The notes below the pieces were generated by a model. The model saw only the letters and a program-made list of their open reading frames with translations. It was not told the origin of the DNA and ran no database searches. From Rhizobium tumorigenes (lineage in GTDB: Bacteria; Pseudomonadota; Alphaproteobacteria; Rhizobiales; Rhizobiaceae): 64,000 bases of DNA. Below are positions 1-10,745 of this stretch, in pieces; the first letter of the stretch is position 1, and each line of letters starts with the position of its first letter. The stretch lies in contig NZ_CP117256.1 of assembly GCF_003240565.2 (NCBI RefSeq), forward strand, positions 124,001 to 188,000, given 5' to 3'. The position numbers and the translations under genes were made by a program.

Positions 1-641
1 TCGCCGGCCATGGCGACGGCGGTGTTGAGCAGAACGGCGTCGTAACCCAGTTCCATGACCACAGCCGCATGCGACGGCCGCCCGAGGCCGGCATCGATGA
101 TCAGCGGGATCGCGGGGAAGGCCGCCCTGAAGGCAACGAGCGCCGACGCATTGCGCGGACCCGCCGCCGAACCGATCGGCGCGCACCAGGGCATCAGCAC
201 CTGGCAACCGGAAGCCAGCAGTTTTTCCGCAACGACAAGATCGTCCGTGGTGTAGGGAAAGACGCAAAACCCCTCGCTGCTGAGGATCCGCGCGGCTTCG
301 ACCAGCTCGAATACGTCAGGCTGCAGACTGTCGTGATTGCCGATGACTTCCAGCTTGATCCAGTCTGTCGCGAAGATCTCCCTTGCCATCCTGGCAGTCA
401 GAATGGCCTCCGAGGCACTATGGCATCCGGCCGTGTTGGGCAGGACACGCACCCCGAGTTGACGGATGAGTTCGAAAAATGCGCCCCCGGTCCTGCCGCC
501 GGAGGTCTCGCGGCGAAGCGACACGGTGACGATCTCGGCACCCGACCGCCTGACCGCCTCGCCCAGCACCGCCGGCGACGGGTAACGCGCCGTTCCGAGC
601 AGCAGGCGCAACGACAGTTCGGTATCGTAAAGTTTCAGCAT
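1..641 (-). CDS. thiG: Thiazole synthase ThiG, 3' end cut by window edge
   Basis: ThiG joins 1-deoxy-D-xylulose 5-phosphate, dehydroglycine and the sulfur carried by ThiS to make the thiazole half of thiamine, in the cytoplasm. The frame opens at ATG 641 and runs off the left edge, giving about 213 of the usual ~255 residues. The stretch DWIKLEV puts Lys96 where the family has the Schiff-base lysine, and the (beta/alpha)8 signatures LPNTAG and IIDAGLG are present. It starts 3 bases after the thiS stop and is the last visible gene of the thiC-thiO-thiS-thiG operon; thiE would be expected to the left. Confidence 0.95.
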   Translation of the reverse strand, partial: MLKLYDTELSLRLLLGTARYPSPAVLGEAVRRSGAEIVTVSLRRETSGGRTGGAFFELIRQLGVRVLPNTAGCHSASEAILTARMAREIFATDWIKLEVIGNHDSLQPDVFELVEAARILSSEGFCVFPYTTDDLVVAEKLLASGCQVLMPWCAPIGSAAGPRNASALVAFRAAFPAIPLIIDAGLGRPSHAAVVMELGYDAVLLNTAVAMAG

Positions 642-644
642 CGA

Positions 645-845
645 TCAGCCCCCCTGCATGGGCGACAGGATTTCGATCCGATCGCCGTCTTCGAGGCGCC
701 TGTCTGCCCGATCCTCGCGGTGCACGAGATCGCCATTGACTGCTGTTGCCAGCCACTCGCCTTCGTATTCGAGGACAGCAAGCAGCTCCGCCAGCGTTGC
801 CGCCTCCAGAGCCTGGGCTTCACCATTGACGATGAGTTGTTTCAT
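645..845 (-). CDS. thiS: Sulfur carrier protein ThiS
   Basis: This is the small ubiquitin-fold sulfur carrier for thiazole synthesis, 66 residues, the normal family size. It ends in the diagnostic Gly-Gly (SPMQGG) that is adenylated and converted to a thiocarboxylate before sulfur is handed to ThiG. Its ATG overlaps the thiO stop as ATGA, which points to translational coupling, and thiG follows 3 bases later. It should be controlled by the TPP riboswitch ahead of thiC. Confidence 0.95.
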   Translation of the reverse strand: MKQLIVNGEAQALEAATLAELLAVLEYEGEWLATAVNGDLVHREDRADRRLEDGDRIEILSPMQGG

Positions 846-1827
846 CGGGAAAACTCCTTCCTGGTGGACATGCCATTGGAAAGGCGTGTTGCGGCCTTCA
901 CGGCCATGGCGGGTGCCAGCAGAAAACCGTGGCGATGCATGCCGGCAATCGCCAGCCCCTCCCCGGTTTCAACCACGCGCGGGACATTGTCGGCGAAGGC
1001 CGGACGGATACCGACACCGGTTTCCACCAGCCGCGCCTCGCCGAAGGCGGGATGAAGCGCGTAGGCCGCATTGAGCAGCTCCATCAGCGAGCGGGCCGAA
1101 ATCGGCCCGTCATCCTCCGTCTCGATCATCGTTGCACCGACCATGAAGCGGTGGTTGTCGCGCGGGACAACATAGATCGGATGGCGGGGATGCAGCATCC
1201 GCACCGGCCGCGACAAACTGATCTCCCCGGTTTCCAGATGCAGCATTTCGCCCCGTACGCCCCGCAATCCCGTAATGTGGGGGATAGCCGCCGGTCCGGT
1301 GCAATCGATTGTGGAAGTGTAGTGCCGTTCAGGCAGCTGGCTGGCACCGAAGTGAAACCGGCTGCCGCTGCGGACGACAGCTTCGGCCAGGCCGATCAGC
1401 GCCCGCCGCGGATCGAGATGGGCTTCAGACGAAAAGAACAGCCCCTTTTCGAACCGCCCGCCAAGCGATGGCTCGAGCTCGGCGATGGCGTCCCGGTCGA
1501 CCCAGACGTGGCCAGTCGTGCGGGATGCAGACCGGACGAGATCCGGCATGTCGCGCGGCTGCGCCACCACCAGCGTACCGTTGCGGACGACCTCGCCCGG
1601 TACGGCGTCGCTCCACCAATCGGCAGCTCCCCGGCCCAGTGCCAGAACGCTCCCGTCCGACGCCTCTCCTTCGCAATAGGGCGCAAGCATTCCGCCGGCG
1701 AAGAACGAGGCCCCGAGTCCTGCTGCATCCCGGCAATCGACGATATCGACCTCATGGCCGCGCTTGCGCAGTTCATAGGCGACGGTCAGTCCGGCGACAC
1801 CGGCACCCCTGACAAGAAACCCCGCCA

Positions 1828-1828
<1 letters not shown>
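842..1828 (-). CDS. thiO: Glycine oxidase ThiO
   Basis: FAD-dependent glycine oxidase of the DAO family; it makes the dehydroglycine used by ThiG in aerobic bacteria. The N-terminal dinucleotide-binding motif GAGVAGLTVAYEL is clear, and the C-terminal part has GVGIRPAFADNVPRV and a GMHRHGFLLAP segment typical of FAD contacts. Length is 328 residues, normal for the family. The chosen ATG at 1828 shares one base with the thiC stop (TGATG); an overlapping GTG at 1831 is the alternative. The use of ThiO rather than ThiH fits an aerobic rhizobium. Confidence 0.93.
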
Positions 1829-3864
<2,036 letters not shown>

Positions 3865-4440
3865 ATATGCAAAGCCTACGGGAGCTTTCTGAAGGGGTCA
3901 AGAGGCATCCGCCGTCGTATCCAAAGGTGTGAAGAGCTTGCCGCCTTGAAGGGATCTGAACTCTCAGCACTCCATTTGTCTTCGTCACGTCGATGATGAG
4001 GAAGTCGAGAATGCGCAATGGATCCGCGCTGGCGCCGCAAAGAACCGGCATCTTCGCCGGCTGGTCGATGTTATCATTCGAACCACGGTTCGATGTCAGG
4101 AATTGAACTCCGTAGCCGTTGGCATCCTGAAAGCCGGCGAGACTGCTGATCCCCATCGATGGGGAACCGGCCGGAAGCTGGCATCGACGCTCGCAGCAGT
4201 TCAAGGAAAGGAGGCAGGCTGTCTTCAACCTCCTCGCTGATGGCATGGTTCTAAGCAATGTCGCATCGCCGGTGAGGATCGAAGCCATGGGAAGGCGGAC
4301 CCCCCAGCAGTCCTAAATAGCACTGCAAGGCCACCGTGCGAGAACAGTCCGGAGCCGAAGAGACCGCCCATCGCCCTGACAGTGCTGACAGTGCTTACAA
4401 CCACGCGCCCGAAAGATCCTACTTGGCAATTGACAGAAGA
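3865..4440. other. Gene-poor stretch between thi and arabinofuranoside loci
   Basis: No convincing gene is seen. A minus-strand frame of 150 codons spans part of it but overlaps the riboswitch and has no recognisable motif. A plus-strand frame near 3970-4240 lacks a start codon and could be a decayed gene tail. The stretch holds one copy of the dispersed CTTGA-type motif (3942-3962). Confidence 0.4.
3942..3962 (+). repeat. Dispersed tRNA-T-arm-like motif, copy 1
   Basis: Carries CTTGAAGGGATCTGAACT. It is one of eight similar plus-strand copies found in intergenic DNA of this window, with consensus CTTGAnGGGATCTGAACC. The reverse complement resembles the T-arm and 3' acceptor side of a tRNA. 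Confidence 0.5.
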
Positions 4441-4441
4441 T

Positions 4442-4479
4442 GAAAAATCGGTTTCTCTAACCTGAGAAATCGTTTTTTC
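4442..4479. promoter_or_regulatory. Double LacI-type operator upstream of the arabinofuranoside regulator
   Basis: Two half-sites, GAAAAATCGGTTTCTC and GAGAAATCGTTTTTTC, form an inverted repeat with 14 of 16 positions matching across a 6-base spacer. Each half is itself a CG-centred near-palindrome of the sort bound by LacI-family dimers, and the two CG centres are 22 bp apart, about two helical turns. The pair lies 30-70 bp upstream of the regulator start, which suggests autoregulation. Confidence 0.6.
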
Positions 4480-4509
4480 AATTGTTGAATGTGACAGGTT
4501 GGAAGCTGA

Positions 4510-5583
4510 ATGGTTGGTGGCGACGCTATGGGAGCCGCCTCTGCAGGTCGGTCGCAGGGGATTCAACGCACGACTATTAAAGACGTCGCCCTTGCCGCCG
4601 GCGTGTCGGTTTCGACGGCCTCCAAGGCGTTGAACGAGCGCGGGCGCATGACCTTGGAGACTCGCGAGCGAATCCAGGGAATCGCGCAAAAACTGGGTTT
4701 TCGGCCGAACGCCATGGCGCGCGCACTTGTTCACCAGCGCTCGTTTACCCTTGGTCTTCTGACTAACGACACATACGGCCGCTTCACCTTGCCGATCGCG
4801 GCCGGCCTCTCGGCTGCGATGGCAGATCGCGGGGTGTCGGTCTTCCTGTGCGCCATTGACGACGACCCGGAGCGCGTGAGGCTCAATGTGGAAACGATGG
4901 AGGATAAGCGCGTCGATGGGCTGGTCGTTTCCGGAAAGCGTATCGACCGTGTCTTGCCGGTCGATCTCCCGGCCGTTCACATGCCTGTCGTCTACGTCAA
5001 TGCGGCTTGCCCTCCAGGCGCCATAGGGTTCGTCCCGGACGACGAAGGCGGCGCCCATTCGGCCGTCGCCCATCTTGTCAGCCTCGGTCGCAAGCGCATT
5101 GCCCATGTAACTGGTCCTCGGGGTTTCGGTGCCGTCGGGCTGCGCGAAAAGGGCTGGCTGCGGGCGCTATCTGAAGCATCTCTACCCTGCTTTGGGGCGG
5201 CGCTGTCCGGAGAATGGTCCGAAGGTTTCGGCTACGAAAGCGGACAGCGGCTGATTGCCAATCGTGAGGCCGAGCGGCCCGATGCCATATTTTGCGGCAA
5301 CGACCAGATCGCTCGTGGTCTGATCGACGCCTTGACGCTTTCAGGTGTCCGTGTGCCGGAGGACATCGCGGTCATCGGCTTCGACAACTGGGAAATCTTT
5401 GCAACAGCAACGCGTCCGCCTCTGACCACGGTGGACATGGGACTGAAGGAGCTTGGACGCCAGGCCGGCCTCACGCTCCTAGACCTTATCGACGGCAAGC
5501 CGGTGGAGGCCGGACAGCGGCAGCTACCGTGTCGTCTTAAGGTGCGACAATCCTGCGGCTCGGAGGCGCCGTCGGCAGACTAG
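4510..5583 (+). CDS. LacI-family regulator of the arabinofuranoside operon
   Basis: A LacI/GalR-type repressor of 357 residues. The N-terminal helix-turn-helix with hinge (TTIKDVALAAGVSVSTASKAL, about residues 21-45) is followed by a periplasmic-binding-protein-like sensor ending in the typical IAVIGFDNWE and PPLTTVDM segments. The start at 4510 follows GGAAG; an inner ATG at 4528 is the alternative, and the ~20-residue lead before the HTH is longer than usual. It is the first gene of a same-strand run with an ABC transporter and a GH127 enzyme, so the ligand is probably an L-arabinose-type sugar. A double operator lies just upstream. Confidence 0.92.
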   Translation: MVGGDAMGAASAGRSQGIQRTTIKDVALAAGVSVSTASKALNERGRMTLETRERIQGIAQKLGFRPNAMARALVHQRSFTLGLLTNDTYGRFTLPIAAGLSAAMADRGVSVFLCAIDDDPERVRLNVETMEDKRVDGLVVSGKRIDRVLPVDLPAVHMPVVYVNAACPPGAIGFVPDDEGGAHSAVAHLVSLGRKRIAHVTGPRGFGAVGLREKGWLRALSEASLPCFGAALSGEWSEGFGYESGQRLIANREAERPDAIFCGNDQIARGLIDALTLSGVRVPEDIAVIGFDNWEIFATATRPPLTTVDMGLKELGRQAGLTLLDLIDGKPVEAGQRQLPCRLKVRQSCGSEAPSAD

Positions 5584-5630
5584 AATTCAACCGTACCCGT
5601 AACCGGGTGCAAAATTGGGAGGGGAATGAA

Positions 5631-6881
5631 ATGAAGACTTGGATAATTGGGCTCGGTGGATTTGTCATGACGGCGCTTGCCCTGCCGTTACCCGCCAGTG
5701 CGGATACATTCACGCTCTGGACGCGATCCGACAGCTCGACCTTCATGCCGAAGCTCGTCGAAGCATTCAACAAGAGCCAGAAGGAGCACCAGGCGAATTT
5801 GCAGATCGTGCCGGTCAACGAACTGGTGCAGAAATACGCTGTAGCAGCAGCAGGCGGGACGGCGCCGGATGCCTTGTCCCTCGACCTGATCTACACGCCC
5901 GCCTTCGCCGCGGCCGGTCAATTGGAGGACTTGACCGACTTCGCGAAGTCCCTGCCCTATTTCAACGCTCTTTCGAAGGCCCATATTTCTGTCGGCACCT
6001 ATAAGGACCACATCTACGGCGTGCCGTTCTCCGCCGACGGTTCGGTGCTCATCTGGAACAAGAAGTTGTTCAAGCAGGCGGGTCTCGATCCGGACAAGGG
6101 TCCGGCGACCTGGGCGGAAATCCGCGCCGATGCTGAGAAGGTCAATGCGCTGGGCGGAGATATCAAAGGCTTCTACTTTTCCGGCAACTGCGGTGGCTGC
6201 AACATCTTCACCTTCACGCCGCTGATATGGGCGTCGGGCGGAGATATCTTCTCTTCTGATGGCCGCAAGGTGACGCTGGATACGCCGCAGATGCGGGATG
6301 CGATCTCTTTCTATCAAGGCATGGCAAAGGATAAGCTCATCCCGGCGGGCGCACAGACGGACACCGGGGCCAATTTCTTCTCTGCCTTTGCCACCGGCAA
6401 GATCGGCATTACACCGTCCGGCTCCTTTGCAATCGGCGCGCTCAACTCTCAAAACCCGGATCTCGAATACGGCGTAGCCCCCCTTCCGGGCAAGGACGGC
6501 GGCTCCTCCTCCTTTGCCGGCGGCGACAATTTCGTCGTCTCCAAAGGCACGAAGAAAATGGATGCGGTAAAGGCGTTCCTCGAGTTTTCCTATTCGCTCG
6601 ACGGCCAGAAGCTGCTTGCCCGCAACGGTTCCCTGCCGATCCGCAGCGATATCGCCAAGGAAGCGCTGGCAGGCCTCGATTCACGCTATCTGATTGCTGC
6701 CGACGCGATGGCCAAGGGCCGGACACCCTACTCCACGGTCTTCAACGATCTCATCAACTCCGCCAACGGCCCATGGATCACCATGTTGAACACGGCTTTC
6801 TTCGGCGGACCGGATGCAATCGAACCGGCGATCCAGGCCGCGCAGAGCGCCATGCAGTCGATCGTCGACACCGCGCCCTGA
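5631..6881 (+). CDS. ABC sugar-binding protein (family 1 type)
   Basis: Extracytoplasmic solute-binding protein of 416 residues. The N-terminus MKTWIIGLGGFVMTALALPL is a Sec signal peptide, with likely cleavage after PASA. The mature part has the features of the maltose/raffinose-type binding proteins (FTLWTRSD, the GVPFSADGSVLIWNKKLF block, a TPSGSFAIG segment, AFLEFSYS). The start at 5631 follows GGGAGGGG. Two Cys in GNCGGCN (about residues 186-192) may form a disulfide. A 5-bp inverted repeat (ACCCG-CGGGT) lies between the regulator stop and this gene. It should deliver L-arabinofuranosyl oligosaccharides to the two permeases downstream. Confidence 0.92.
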   Translation: MKTWIIGLGGFVMTALALPLPASADTFTLWTRSDSSTFMPKLVEAFNKSQKEHQANLQIVPVNELVQKYAVAAAGGTAPDALSLDLIYTPAFAAAGQLEDLTDFAKSLPYFNALSKAHISVGTYKDHIYGVPFSADGSVLIWNKKLFKQAGLDPDKGPATWAEIRADAEKVNALGGDIKGFYFSGNCGGCNIFTFTPLIWASGGDIFSSDGRKVTLDTPQMRDAISFYQGMAKDKLIPAGAQTDTGANFFSAFATGKIGITPSGSFAIGALNSQNPDLEYGVAPLPGKDGGSSSFAGGDNFVVSKGTKKMDAVKAFLEFSYSLDGQKLLARNGSLPIRSDIAKEALAGLDSRYLIAADAMAKGRTPYSTVFNDLINSANGPWITMLNTAFFGGPDAIEPAIQAAQSAMQSIVDTAP

Positions 6882-6898
6882 GGGCTCGATCCTAAAAG

Positions 6899-6918
6899 GC
6901 GGAGCCGTGCGGCTCCGC
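6899..6918 (+). other. Intercistronic stem-loop after the binding-protein gene
   Basis: GCGGAGCC and GGCTCCGC form a perfect 8-bp stem with a GTGC loop, 18 bases after the stop codon and 28 before the next start. There is no T-run, so it is more likely an mRNA-stabilising or partial-attenuation hairpin that lets the binding protein be made in excess. Confidence 0.65.
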
Positions 6919-6946
6919 TGCATGGATATCAGCGGAGGACTAGACA

Positions 6947-7882
6947 ATGTCAGGCAACACCCCGGCGATGCCAAGCGGCGCGTCCAATGCCTTCCTGCGC
7001 CCCCGGCGCAAGCCGCGTCGTGACTGGATGGGACTTCTCTACGTGGCCCCGGCGCTGGCTCTGGTCCTCGTCTTCTTCCTGTTGCCTCTCGGCATGACCG
7101 CCTGGATGTCGCTGCACAACTGGCCGCTGATCGGCGTGCCGCGCTGGATCGGCTTTGCCAACTACAAGGCGCTCTGGAACGACGTCAATTTCTGGAACGC
7201 GCTCGCCTTCACCGTTCGCTACACCATCGCTGCCACGGTCGGGCTCATGCTGGTGGGCTTCGCGCTCGCTCTTCTCGTGGAAAAGCCGCGACCGTTCGCC
7301 GGCGTCTATCGCACCGCGTTTTTTCTGCCGGTGGTGATCGGCTTCGCTTCGGCGAGCCTTTTGTGGAGCTGGTTGTCGAATGTCGACAGCGGATTGTTTT
7401 CTCCGCTGGCCGAAGCGCTGGGACTGACGGACGGCCGCCTGAACCTTCTTGCCACCTTCGCACCCGCCTTCTGGTCGGTAACCGCCATGGTGATCTGGAA
7501 GATGTCGGGCTTCTACATGGTCATCCTGATGAGCGGGCTGCACTCCATTCCGGCTGACTTCACGGAAGCCGCCCGGATCGACGGCGCGAGCGCGCTGCAA
7601 CGGTTCCGGTTCATAACGCTGCCTCTGGTGCGACGGCCCTTCGCCCTTGCGCTTATCCTTTGCGTTTCCGGCTCGATGCTCGCCTTCGACCAATTCTACA
7701 TCATTCTCGCCGGCGGACCGCAGAACAAGACGATCACCGCAGTGTACTGGATTTTCAGCCAGTCCTTCGTGTCCTTCCGTCTCGGTTATGGCGCAGCGCT
7801 CTCCATGGTCCTGCTCGCCATTCTGGTGGTGCTGAGCGTGATCCAGCTGCGTCTGCTGGGTGATCGAGAGGCAGCACAATGA
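6947..7882 (+). CDS. ABC sugar permease, MalF/UgpA type
   Basis: Inner-membrane permease of the carbohydrate-uptake-1 family, 311 residues, with six hydrophobic segments beginning at LLYVAPALALVLVFFLLPLG. The EAA loop that contacts the ATPase is visible as FTEAARIDGASALQRFRFITLP. GGAGG lies 8 bases before the ATG. Its stop overlaps the start of the second permease (ATGA), so the two subunits are made together. Confidence 0.95.
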   Translation: MSGNTPAMPSGASNAFLRPRRKPRRDWMGLLYVAPALALVLVFFLLPLGMTAWMSLHNWPLIGVPRWIGFANYKALWNDVNFWNALAFTVRYTIAATVGLMLVGFALALLVEKPRPFAGVYRTAFFLPVVIGFASASLLWSWLSNVDSGLFSPLAEALGLTDGRLNLLATFAPAFWSVTAMVIWKMSGFYMVILMSGLHSIPADFTEAARIDGASALQRFRFITLPLVRRPFALALILCVSGSMLAFDQFYIILAGGPQNKTITAVYWIFSQSFVSFRLGYGAALSMVLLAILVVLSVIQLRLLGDREAAQ

Positions 7883-8760
7883 CGATGACCGCGACGTTAT
7901 CCGCAGCAAAGGCAGCGCCGGCGCGCAGACGCGGCAATGCCCGACTGTACAGGGTGCTGTTTCACATCACCGGCCTGCTCGTCGCACTGCTGTTCTTGGC
8001 GCCGATTGCGCTCGTGCTGCTCGCGTCTTTCCGCCCGCCCGCGATGGCGGGAAACGGATTGCTTTCGACCCAGGGCCTTGGTTTCGGAAACTACGGCCGG
8101 CTCGAGGATTTCGGCGCCGGCATCCTGCACTACGCCACCAACAGCCTGTTCGTCGCTGTCGCCACGGCGGCTTTGACAGTCGTGGTCTCGGTCTTTGCCG
8201 GCTACGGATTTTCACGCTTCCGTTTTCCGTTCAAGGCGGTGGCTTTCGTCCTCATTCTGTCGACGATCATGGTTCCGTTTCAATCCATCCTGACACCGCT
8301 GTTCCTGATCCTTGCCAAGCTCGGGCTGCAGAATACGCTGAGCGGACTTGTTCTAATCTATGTCACGCTGCAACTGCCCTTTTCAGTCTTCATGATGCGC
8401 AATGCCTTTGACGCGGTGCCCAAGGAGATCGAGGAGGCGGCGCGCATCGACGGCGTGAAGGGACTGCGGGCACTGGTCTACGTCATGGGACCCCTGGTGT
8501 TCCCGGGTGTCGTTTCGGTTGGCCTTTTTGCCTTCCTCAACGCTTGGAACGAATTTCTGGCGGCGCTTGTGCTGTTGACCGACCAAGACCGCTACACGCT
8601 GCCGGTGCTCGTTACGGCTGTGCGCTCCGGCCATTACGGCTCCGTCGACTGGGGTGCCGTGCAGGCCGGCGTCACCGTCATGATGATCCCCTGCCTGCTG
8701 CTCTTTCTCGCTCTCCAGCGCTATTACATCCGCGGCCTGACGGCCGGCGCGGTGAAGTAG
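7879..8760 (+). CDS. ABC sugar permease, MalG/UgpE type
   Basis: Second inner-membrane permease, 293 residues, pairing with the preceding gene. It has six predicted membrane segments and the EAA loop EIEEAARIDGVKGLRALVYV, followed by AFLNAWNEFLAALVLLTD, typical of MalG-like proteins. The basic N-terminal tail (about 27 residues) precedes the first helix. The GH127 gene follows after 32 bases. Confidence 0.95.
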   Translation: MTMTATLSAAKAAPARRRGNARLYRVLFHITGLLVALLFLAPIALVLLASFRPPAMAGNGLLSTQGLGFGNYGRLEDFGAGILHYATNSLFVAVATAALTVVVSVFAGYGFSRFRFPFKAVAFVLILSTIMVPFQSILTPLFLILAKLGLQNTLSGLVLIYVTLQLPFSVFMMRNAFDAVPKEIEEAARIDGVKGLRALVYVMGPLVFPGVVSVGLFAFLNAWNEFLAALVLLTDQDRYTLPVLVTAVRSGHYGSVDWGAVQAGVTVMMIPCLLLFLALQRYYIRGLTAGAVK

Positions 8761-8792
8761 GCGCACCACCGATCCAATAGAGGACCAACGTC

Positions 8793-10745
8793 ATGAGCAT
8801 GCCTACTCCAGCCGCCAACGCGATCCGCCGGAACGCCAAATTTCGCCCACCGGCCGTCCACCGGGTGCGCGTCGGTGGCTTCTTCGGCCCCCGCATCGAA
8901 ACCATCGCTACCGCCACGGCCCACACCCTGCTCGACCGCTGCATCGAAGCGGGCATGCTGGACCAGGTCGATCCGGACCGCCCGAACCCCGGGCTGCGCA
9001 TTCCATACCAGCAGGGCAACGACACCGTCAGCACCCAGATGTTCTGGGATTCCGATTTCGGCAAGAGCATCGAGGCGGCAGCCTATGGGCTTCTGCACAA
9101 GCCGGATGCCGCGCTTGAGGCCAGGATCGACGAGATCGTCGATGCCTATGGACGACTGCAGGACGAGAATGGCTACCTGAATTCCTGGTATCAGCGGATC
9201 GAGCCGGGCAAGCGCTGGACCAACCTGCGCGATTGCCATGAGCTCTATGATGCCGGCCACCTGATGGAAGGCGCCGTTGCCTATTACCACGTCACCGGCA
9301 AACGCAAATTCCTCGATATCATGGCGCGCTGTGCCGATCATATCGCCACCATCTTCGGGCCTGGAGAAGACCAGAAGCCAGGCTATTGCGGACATCCGGA
9401 AATCGAGCTTGCGCTTGTCAAGCTCGGGCGCGCCACCGGCGAGCAACGCTATCTCGAGCTAGCCCGCTTCTTCGTCAACGAGCGTGGCCAACGGCCTGAC
9501 GGCAAGCATTATTACGATCTGGAAGCCCACGCCCGGGGCCGTGATCCGTCCGATTATCACTTTGCGACATATGAGTATTCACAGAGCCATGTGCCGGTGC
9601 GCGATCAGCGCCATGTGGTCGGCCATGCCGTGCGTGCGGCCTATCTCTATTCCGGGATGGCCGATGTCTCGACCGAGTTTGGCGACGACAGTCTGAAGCC
9701 GGCGCTGGAGGCAATCTGGGCTAACCTCACGGAAAAAAACCTCTATGTCACGGGTGGTTTCGGCCCTTCCGCCCACAACGAGGGACTGACCTTCGACTAC
9801 GACCTTCCAAACGAAACGGCCTATGCCGAGACGTGTGCTGCCGTGGCGCTGGTCTTCTGGGCCAGCCGCATGCTGGGGCTGGGTCCCGATCGCGCCTATG
9901 CTGACGTCATGGAGCGGGCGCTCTACAACGGTGCTCTGGTCGGTCTCTCCATCGACGGCACCCGGTTCTTCTATGACAATCCCCTGGAAAGCCGCGGCAA
10001 GCATCATCGCTGGACCTGGCATCGGTGCCCCTGCTGCCCGCCGAATATCGCACGGCTGGTGGCGTCGGTCGGCACCTACATGTATGGCGAGGCAGAAGAC
10101 GAAATCGCCGTGCACCTTTACTGCGAGGGCATTGCCGATCTGGAAACGGCGGCTACGCCTGTCCGGATCCGCCAGGAAACCATTTACCCCCTGGACGGCG
10201 CAATCCGGCTGACGCTGGAGCCGCAGCAGCCGGCCGAGTTTACTCTTTCCCTGCGCCTGCCGGCCTGGTCACCGGGCGTAACGATCCGTGTCAACGGCGC
10301 GCCGGTCGATCGTGCCGCCGTCGAGCAGAAGGGGTATGCGAGGCTGCCCCGCCTTTGGCAGTCGGGAGATGTCGTGGAACTCGATCTCGAAATGCCGGTG
10401 CAGCGGCTTCACGCTCATCCGAAGGCCGGCATCGATCAGGGGCGTGTCACACTCCAGCGCGGCCCGCTGGTCTATTGCCTTGAGGGCGTCGACAATGGAG
10501 ATGACCTGAACTCCCTCGTCCTTCAACCGCAAAGTCGCTTTCGCTGCGAGCCCGTGAACGCACTTGGTGCCATCCCGGCACTTGTAACGACCGGTCTACG
10601 CGAAGTCGCCGCTGGCGAAAGCCTCTACACGGAAAGGCCGCCTCGACGGGAGGAGGCGGAAATCCGGGCGGTTCCATATCATCTGTGGGACAATCGCGCG
10701 GCGGGAGAGATGCTGGTCTGGATCCGGACGGAGGGTGGGCAATGA
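8793..10745 (+). CDS. GH127 beta-L-arabinofuranosidase
   Basis: A 650-residue glycoside hydrolase of family GH127 (old DUF1680), expected to release L-arabinose from beta-L-arabinofuranosides. The zinc/catalytic set of the characterised HypBA1 enzyme is present: Glu346 and Cys348 in AYAETC and the vicinal Cys414-Cys415 in RCPCCPPN, one of which is the thiolate nucleophile. The (alpha/alpha)6 barrel is followed by beta-sandwich domains. No signal peptide is visible, so it acts in the cytoplasm on imported sugar. It lies between the permeases and the ATPase and overlaps the latter by 4 bases. Confidence 0.93.
   Translation: MSMPTPAANAIRRNAKFRPPAVHRVRVGGFFGPRIETIATATAHTLLDRCIEAGMLDQVDPDRPNPGLRIPYQQGNDTVSTQMFWDSDFGKSIEAAAYGLLHKPDAALEARIDEIVDAYGRLQDENGYLNSWYQRIEPGKRWTNLRDCHELYDAGHLMEGAVAYYHVTGKRKFLDIMARCADHIATIFGPGEDQKPGYCGHPEIELALVKLGRATGEQRYLELARFFVNERGQRPDGKHYYDLEAHARGRDPSDYHFATYEYSQSHVPVRDQRHVVGHAVRAAYLYSGMADVSTEFGDDSLKPALEAIWANLTEKNLYVTGGFGPSAHNEGLTFDYDLPNETAYAETCAAVALVFWASRMLGLGPDRAYADVMERALYNGALVGLSIDGTRFFYDNPLESRGKHHRWTWHRCPCCPPNIARLVASVGTYMYGEAEDEIAVHLYCEGIADLETAATPVRIRQETIYPLDGAIRLTLEPQQPAEFTLSLRLPAWSPGVTIRVNGAPVDRAAVEQKGYARLPRLWQSGDVVELDLEMPVQRLHAHPKAGIDQGRVTLQRGPLVYCLEGVDNGDDLNSLVLQPQSRFRCEPVNALGAIPALVTTGLREVAAGESLYTERPPRREEAEIRAVPYHLWDNRAAGEMLVWIRTEGGQ

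Noticed and set aside
69..1055. Long plus-strand open frame opposite thiG, thiS and thiO
   Set aside because: It is the antisense shadow of three well-supported thi genes and shows no motif or start signal.
4225..5106. 293-codon minus-strand frame opposite the LacI-type regulator
   Set aside because: Shadow of a clear LacI-family gene.
6950..7909. 319-codon minus-strand frame opposite the first permease
   Set aside because: Composition typical of an antisense shadow (rich in His, Gln, Arg and Glu); the permease is certain.
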